In this document: piece after piece, positions 6,946-11,254 of the stretch
Numbering within the stretch: position 1 is the first letter of the stretch
Layout of the letters: every line of letters starts with the position of its first letter
Assembly: GCA_029777935.1 (NCBI GenBank)
Contig: JAKORH010000302.1
Location: 1-11,254 of the forward strand
From: Pseudomonadota bacterium
Lineage (GTDB): Bacteria > Pseudomonadota > Gammaproteobacteria > Burkholderiales > Burkholderiaceae
Reading direction: 5' to 3'
Length of the DNA stretch: 11,254 nucleotides
Position numbers and translations under genes: made by a program
The notes under the pieces: generated by a model
Database searches by the model: none
What the model was told of the DNA's origin: nothing
Seen by the model: only the letters and a program-made list of their open reading frames with translations

Positions 6946-8280
6946 TCACGCGCTTGGAATCGTCGCGGCGAGCCGCTGCGCGAGCGACACCGCCAGCGGC
7001 TGTTCCCCCGCCTCGACCATCACGCGCACCACGGGCTCCGTGCCGGAGGCGCGGATAAGCACGCGGCCGCCGCCGGCGAGTTCGCGCTCGACCGCCTCGA
7101 CCTCGCGCGCGAGCGGCGCGTGCTGCTTCCAGTCGAAGCCGTTGGCGATGCGCACGTTGATCAGCGACTGCGGCAGCAGCGGCAGGTCGGCGGTGAGTCG
7201 CGCCAGCGGCTGTCGCGCGCGCCGCATCGCAGCCAGCACCTGCAGGCTGCTGATGATGCCGTCGCCGGTCGTGTGCTTGTCGAGGCAGATGATGTGCCCC
7301 GAACCCTCGCCGCCGAGCAGCCAGCCGCGGCTTTCGAGCAGCTCGAGCACGTAGCGGTCGCCGACCTTGGCACGCTCGAACGGTACGCCGAGTTCGCCGA
7401 AGCGGCGCTCGAGCGCGTAGTTCGTCATCAGCGTGCCGACCGCGCCGCGCACGCCGTTGACCGCCAGGCGATCGCGCACGATCACGTACAGCAGTTCGTC
7501 GCCGTTGTAGGTGCGGCCGCTGCCGTCGGCGATCACCACGCGGTCGGCGTCGCCGTCCAGCGCGATGCCGAGTTCGGCGCCGTGCGCGCGCACGACTTCC
7601 GCCAGATGCTCGGCATGCACCGCCCCGACGCCGTCGTTGATGTTGAAGCCGTTGGGGTCGGCGCCGACCGCGACCACTTCCGCGCCCAGTTCGTGAAACA
7701 CGTCGGGCGCAACGTGATACGCGGCGCCGTGCGCGCAGTCGACGACGATCTTCAGGCCCTTCAGGTCCAACTCGTTCGGAAACGTGCTCTTGCAGAACTC
7801 GACGTAGCGGCCCGCGGCGTCGTCCAGCCGCCGCGCTTTGCCGAGCAGGCGCGACTCGACGCATTCCTGCGTGCGATCCATCTCCTCTTCGATCTGCTGC
7901 TCGATCTCGTCGGGCAGCTTCTTGCCCTGCGCGGAGAAGAACTTGATGCCGTTGTCCGGATACGGATTGTGCGAAGCGCTGATCACCACGCCTGCGGTCA
8001 ACCGCAGCGCACGCGTCAGATACGCGACTGCCGGCGTCGGCAACGGGCCGCACAGCACGACATCGACGCCGACGCTGGAGAAGCCCGCCTCCAGCGCCGC
8101 TTCCAGCATGTAGCCCGAAATGCGCGTGTCCTTGCCGATCAGCACCGTCGGCCGCCGGCCCGACGCGCGCGCGAGCACATGCCCGGCCGCCTGTCCCAGC
8201 CGCATCACGAAGCCCGGCGTGATCGGCATCTGCCCCACCGTGCCGCGCACGCCGTCGGTGCCGAAGAATCTGCGACTCAC
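6946..8280 (-). CDS. glmM: Phosphoglucosamine mutase GlmM
   Basis: Cytoplasmic enzyme that converts glucosamine-6-phosphate to glucosamine-1-phosphate on the way to UDP-N-acetylglucosamine for peptidoglycan and lipopolysaccharide. It is 444 residues, full length. The four active-site segments are visible: the phosphoserine loop ISASHNP (100-106, phosphorylated S103), the metal loop DGDADR (242-247), the sugar-binding loop GGEGSGH (323-329), and the phosphate-binding loop [10 protein letters not shown] (410-419). The N terminus [11 protein letters not shown] is diagnostic of GlmM rather than other phosphohexomutases. The start codon is GTG (8278-8280), overlapping the folP stop as GTGA, with a G-rich stretch just upstream. 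Translation is probably coupled to folP. Confidence 0.97.
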   Translation of the reverse strand: MSRRFFGTDGVRGTVGQMPITPGFVMRLGQAAGHVLARASGRRPTVLIGKDTRISGYMLEAALEAGFSSVGVDVVLCGPLPTPAVAYLTRALRLTAGVVISASHNPYPDNGIKFFSAQGKKLPDEIEQQIEEEMDRTQECVESRLLGKARRLDDAAGRYVEFCKSTFPNELDLKGLKIVVDCAHGAAYHVAPDVFHELGAEVVAVGADPNGFNINDGVGAVHAEHLAEVVRAHGAELGIALDGDADRVVIADGSGRTYNGDELLYVIVRDRLAVNGVRGAVGTLMTNYALERRFGELGVPFERAKVGDRYVLELLESRGWLLGGEGSGHIICLDKHTTGDGIISSLQVLAAMRRARQPLARLTADLPLLPQSLINVRIANGFDWKQHAPLAREVEAVERELAGGGRVLIRASGTEPVVRVMVEAGEQPLAVSLAQRLAATIPSA

Positions 8281-9158
8281 GTTTCCCCCCCGTATTCCGC
8301 CTGCAGCGCCGCCCGGATGCGCAGCGCATCTCGTGTCGCCGCTACGTCATGCACGCGCACGATGCGCGCGCCGCGCTCGACCGCCAGCAACGCCGCGGCG
8401 ACCGATGCGGCCAGGCGCTCGCCGACCGGCCGTCCTGTCAGCCGGCCCAGCATCGACTTGCGCGACAGCCCGACCAGCACCGGCTGGCCGAAACGGACGA
8501 GCGCATCCAGCCGCGCCAGCAGGGCGAGATTATGCGCGAGCGTCTTGCCGAATCCGAACCCGGGGTCGAGCGCGATGCGCTCGGCCGCCATGCCCGCGGC
8601 CACCAGCGCGTCGCGCCGCTCGCGCAGGAAATCCGCCACCTCGCGCACCACGTCGTCGTAACTAGGCGTCGCCTGCATCGTGCGCGGCGTGCCCTGCATG
8701 TGCATCAGCACCACGCCGCAGCCCGAGCGCGCGACGGCATCGACCGCACCGCGCTCCCGCAGCGCGCGCACGTCATTGATGATCGACGCGCCTTCGGCGA
8801 GCGCTGCCTGCATCACCTGCGGCTTCGCGGTGTCGACCGAGATCGGGACGCCGGCATCGCGCAGCGCAATCACCAACGGCAGCACGCGCCGCAGTTCCTC
8901 GCCGGCATCGACCTCGGCGGCGCCCGGGCGTGTCGATTCGCCGCCGACATCGAGGATATCGGCGCCCTCCTCGATCATCGCCAGCGCGCGGTCGCGCGCC
9001 GCGGCCGGATCGAGATAGAGCGAGCCGTCGGAAAACGAATCGGGCGTGACGTTGAGGATGCCCATGATCCGCGGCTCATCCAGCACGATCCGGTACCGCC
9101 CGCACTGCCAGGCCGCGCCGCGCGCGGCCGCGGAAGTTGAGGGGTCAATGCCGGTCAT
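8277..9158 (-). CDS. folP: Dihydropteroate synthase FolP
   Basis: Folate-pathway enzyme that joins 6-hydroxymethyl-dihydropterin pyrophosphate to p-aminobenzoate, and the target of sulfonamides. With the ATG at 9158 it is 293 residues. Family motifs in order: [14 protein letters not shown] (pterin/phosphate loop), [48 protein letters not shown], and the ending [18 protein letters not shown]. The frame stays open to ATGs at 9191 and 9230. I prefer 9158 because the longer starts add sequence outside the family, run into the divergent gene starting at 9221, and lie at or before a candidate -10 (9190-9195). No start has a good Shine-Dalgarno sequence. It overlaps glmM by 4 bases. In relatives ftsH usually lies directly upstream; here another gene intervenes. 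Confidence 0.95.
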   Translation of the reverse strand: MTGIDPSTSAAARGAAWQCGRYRIVLDEPRIMGILNVTPDSFSDGSLYLDPAAARDRALAMIEEGADILDVGGESTRPGAAEVDAGEELRRVLPLVIALRDAGVPISVDTAKPQVMQAALAEGASIINDVRALRERGAVDAVARSGCGVVLMHMQGTPRTMQATPSYDDVVREVADFLRERRDALVAAGMAAERIALDPGFGFGKTLAHNLALLARLDALVRFGQPVLVGLSRKSMLGRLTGRPVGERLAASVAAALLAVERGARIVRVHDVAATRDALRIRAALQAEYGGET

Positions 9159-9189
9159 TTCAGAGTCATGGGTCGCGCGCCGAAGCCGC

Positions 9190-9195
9190 ATTCTA
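9190..9195 (-). promoter_or_regulatory. Candidate -10 for folP-glmM
   Basis: Minus-strand TAGAAT matches the -10 consensus at 5 of 6 positions. It would start transcription about 25 bases before the ATG at 9158. I see no acceptable -35 at 16-18 bases. Because the upstream neighbour runs in the opposite direction, folP-glmM cannot be read from the ftsH promoter without crossing an antisense gene, so a local promoter is expected. The site itself is only a motif match. Confidence 0.3.
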
Positions 9196-9220
9196 TGGAC
9201 CCGTACTCCGGACGCAGCCG

Positions 9221-10543
9221 ATGTTGGCAAGCATCCTGAACTGGTGGCGCAGCAGCAGCACTCGCACCGAAGCGCGCAGCGCGCCGGGCACGGCGCATGC
9301 AGCCGCGCCGGCGCCCGTCATGGTCGCGCCGTGGCGTCTGGTGCGGCGGCGCCCGCTGATCGCTCGCAACGGCGCCATTGCCGGCTGGGACCTGCAACTG
9401 CCGGCGGCGACGGTCGATCGCATCGCGCGACCGGGCACGCCGCACTCGGTACGCGCCGCGCACCAGCAGGCACTGCTCGCCGCCGCTCGCAGCATCGCGC
9501 CGTCCGAACGCATCGCGCTGCTGGCGGTGCCGGCGCCGATGGTCCTCGATACTGAATTCCTCGCCGCGCTGCCGCCGCATGCGATCCTGCGGCTCGGACC
9601 GGAGCACAGGGCGACCTTCGGGGCGCACTTCGGCAACGTGGTGGCGAGCCTGCTCGCGCGCCGGCTGCGCGTGGCGGCGCCTGACAACCTGCCGGGGACG
9701 ATCGGCCTGGTCGACGGCACGCAATACGCCGATCGCTCCGCGCTGATCGCGGCGGCGAGTGCGCTGCCGCCACGCTCGGCGCGCATCGCAATCAATGTGA
9801 TGTCGTTCGAGGACCTGAGCGCCGTTCTCGAGGCCGGCTTGACCTACTGCTGCGGCGCTTATCAGCGCCCGGCCGAGGCGCCGAAGAAGACTCGGCTCGC
9901 CGCGCCGACCGCGAGCGCCGCCGCCGCACTCGCGGCGGTCGTCGCGGGCAAGCCGATGCGCGAACTGGTAACGCTGTTCAAGTCCGACCCGACGCTGAGC
10001 TTTCGCTTGCTGCGCATGGTCAATTCGGCGGCGTTCGGCCTGTCTCGTCCGGCCGACTCGATCCAGGACGCGCTGACGCTGCTCGGCACCAACGAGCTTT
10101 ATCGGTGGCTGACCTTGATGCTGGTATCGAGCGAAACGGAGCGTCCGCTGGCGCCGGCGCTGTTCGAGACGGCACTGACGCGGGCGCGGCTGTCCGAGTT
10201 GCTCGCCGCCGAGCGCGGCACCGAGTCGCCGGAGGCGCTGTTCGTCACCGGGGCATTCTCGCTGCTCGACGTCCTGCTCGACGTGCCGCTGGAAGTGCCG
10301 CTTGCCGCAGCGCGGTTGTCGGAGACCGCGGTCGACGCGCTGATCGGCGCGTGCGGTCCGTGGCGTCCCTACCTGGAAGCGGCGCTCGCGGTCGAGTACG
10401 CCGACGTCGACGGCATCGACCGGACCGCGGCGAAACTCGGCCTGGCGCCCGATCGCATCGCGGAACTGGGAGAAGCTGCGGCGGCCTGGGCTCACCAGGC
10501 CGCCGCGCTGATGCTCGGCGAGCCGCAACGAGCCGCGACTTGA
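9221..10543 (+). CDS. Degenerate EAL plus HDOD domain signalling protein
   Basis: A 440-residue protein with no signal peptide or clear membrane segment, so probably cytoplasmic. Residues about 40-220 resemble the EAL half of YuxH-type proteins: RRRPLIARNGAIAGWDLQLP (42-61) corresponds to the usual 'RQPIFDR..VVGYELLFR' start, and YCCGAYQRPAE (209-219) to the closing 'GYYFSRPE'. The acidic and arginine residues of the catalytic E-x-L-x-R motif are absent, as is any recognisable DDF, so cyclic-di-GMP hydrolysis is unlikely. The HDOD domain spans about 235-430, with the signature LFKSDPTLSFRLLRMVNSAAFGLSRP split over 252-277 and IQDALTLLG (281-289). HDOD proteins are usually signalling or scaffold proteins; partner and role here are unknown. 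The ATG at 9221 is preferred over an in-frame TTG at 9137, which would overlap folP. The Shine-Dalgarno match is weak. It is divergent from folP and convergent with ftsH. Confidence 0.85.
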   Translation: MLASILNWWRSSSTRTEARSAPGTAHAAAPAPVMVAPWRLVRRRPLIARNGAIAGWDLQLPAATVDRIARPGTPHSVRAAHQQALLAAARSIAPSERIALLAVPAPMVLDTEFLAALPPHAILRLGPEHRATFGAHFGNVVASLLARRLRVAAPDNLPGTIGLVDGTQYADRSALIAAASALPPRSARIAINVMSFEDLSAVLEAGLTYCCGAYQRPAEAPKKTRLAAPTASAAAALAAVVAGKPMRELVTLFKSDPTLSFRLLRMVNSAAFGLSRPADSIQDALTLLGTNELYRWLTLMLVSSETERPLAPALFETALTRARLSELLAAERGTESPEALFVTGAFSLLDVLLDVPLEVPLAAARLSETAVDALIGACGPWRPYLEAALAVEYADVDGIDRTAAKLGLAPDRIAELGEAAAAWAHQAAALMLGEPQRAAT

Positions 10544-10546
10544 AAC

Positions 10547-11254
10547 TTAGGCCGGCTGCGCCGCGCCTTCGACGCCGCCGGACTCGGATTTGCCGCCGGC
10601 CGGCGGGGTCGACGAGGTGGGCTTCGGCGGGCGCGGCGGCTTGCCGGCCATGATGTCGTCGATCTGGTCGGAGTCGATCGTCTCGAGCTCGAGCAGCGCC
10701 CTGGCCATCGCCTCGACCTTGTCGCGGTTGTCCTCGATGAGCTTGCGCGCCAGCGCGTACTGTTCGTCGATGATGCGGCGGATCTCGGCGTCGACCTTGC
10801 GCATCGTCTCTTCCGACACGTGCGTGGTCTTGGTGATCGAGCGGCCGAGGAAGACTTCGCCCTCGTTTTCCGCGTACACCATCGGGCCCAGCAGGTCGCT
10901 CATGCCGTAGCGCGTGACCATGTCGCGCGCCATCTGCGTGGCGCGCTCGAAGTCGTTGCCGGCGCCCGTGGTCATCTGGTTCATGAACACCTCTTCGGCG
11001 ATGCGGCCGCCGAACAGCACCGCGATGCGCGACAGCAGGTAGATGCGGTCGTATGCGTAGCGGTCCTGCTCCGGCAACTGCATCGTGACGCCGAGCGCGC
11101 GGCCGCGCGGGATGATCGTGACCTTGTGCACCGGGTCGGCCTTCGGAACCAGCTTCGCCACCACTGCGTGGCCGGACTCATGGTAGGCAGTGTTCTTGCG
11201 CTCCTCCTCGGACATGACCATCGACTTGCGCTCGGCGCCCATCATGATCTTGTC
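10547..11254 (-). CDS. ftsH: ATP-dependent zinc metalloprotease FtsH, C-terminal part
   Basis: Membrane-anchored hexameric AAA+ protease that degrades misfolded membrane proteins and regulatory substrates. Only the last 235 residues are in the window; the frame is open to the right edge, so the transmembrane region and nearly all of the AAA+ module lie outside. The protease domain shows the zinc motif HESGH (visible residues 25-29) and the third zinc ligand D101 in TTGAGNDFERAT. Family sequence continues as YGMSDLLGP and the C-terminal helices ARALLELETIDSDQIDDIMAG. It ends in a proline- and glycine-rich low-complexity tail, which is variable among FtsH proteins. The stop codon is 3 bases from that of the convergent EAL/HDOD gene. 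Confidence 0.97.
   Translation of the reverse strand, partial: DKIMMGAERKSMVMSEEERKNTAYHESGHAVVAKLVPKADPVHKVTIIPRGRALGVTMQLPEQDRYAYDRIYLLSRIAVLFGGRIAEEVFMNQMTTGAGNDFERATQMARDMVTRYGMSDLLGPMVYAENEGEVFLGRSITKTTHVSEETMRKVDAEIRRIIDEQYALARKLIEDNRDKVEAMARALLELETIDSDQIDDIMAGKPPRPPKPTSSTPPAGGKSESGGVEGAAQPA

Noticed and set aside
2670..8661. Three more long plus-strand open frames (2670-4655, 4508-6670, 6721-8661)
   Set aside because: They lie opposite pstBACS and glmM/folP, show the same low-complexity R/Q/H/D composition, and run across real gene junctions and the palindromic repeat. They are shadows, not genes.
9137..9220. A TTG start for the EAL/HDOD protein at 9137
   Set aside because: It would overlap the folP start region and add 28 residues without family resemblance; the ATG at 9221 is simpler.

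Overview
The window is chromosomal housekeeping DNA of high G+C (roughly two-thirds by eye), with dense coding and short intergenic gaps. The gene order ftsH, folP, glmM, pstS, pstC, pstA, pstB, phoU, phoB, phoR is the arrangement known from many Betaproteobacteria. The protein sequences fit that group, so I infer a betaproteobacterium. I cannot name a genus from this sequence.

Layout, left to right. A tRNA-Pro(UGG) gene sits at the left edge on the minus strand. A tight seven-gene minus-strand run follows (read from 6643 down to 116): pstS-pstC-pstA-pstB-phoU-phoB-phoR. The gaps are 45 bases (pstS/pstC), a 4-base overlap (pstC/pstA), and then 3, 10, 6 and 6 bases. It encodes the high-affinity phosphate ABC importer, its PhoU regulator and the PhoB/PhoR two-component system. 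The promoter region of this run is readable: a near-consensus 18-base Pho box lies 10 bases before a -10 hexamer, upstream of pstS. The 302-base gap between pstS and glmM (6644-6945) also holds a 100-base palindromic repeat of the dispersed 'GTCAT-CCC..GGG..GAC' type and a hairpin that may end the glmM transcript.

Next come glmM and folP, minus strand, overlapping by 4 bases (GTGA). They make phosphoglucosamine mutase (cell-wall precursor synthesis) and dihydropteroate synthase (folate synthesis). Upstream of folP one normally finds ftsH directly. Here a plus-strand gene for a degenerate EAL plus HDOD domain protein lies between them, divergent from folP and convergent with ftsH (3 bases between stop codons). 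The 3' third of ftsH, carrying the zinc protease domain, runs off the right edge.

How it works together: under phosphate starvation PhoR should phosphorylate PhoB. PhoB~P should bind the Pho box and raise expression of the whole pst-pho run, including phoB and phoR themselves (positive autoregulation), while PhoU and PstSCAB report phosphate sufficiency back to PhoR. I see no CRISPR array, phage, insertion sequence or defence locus. I found no convincing wholly new system. The items most worth a second look are the intercalated EAL/HDOD gene, the palindromic repeat with an enlarged left arm, and the promoter embedded at the phoR stop codon in front of tRNA-Pro.
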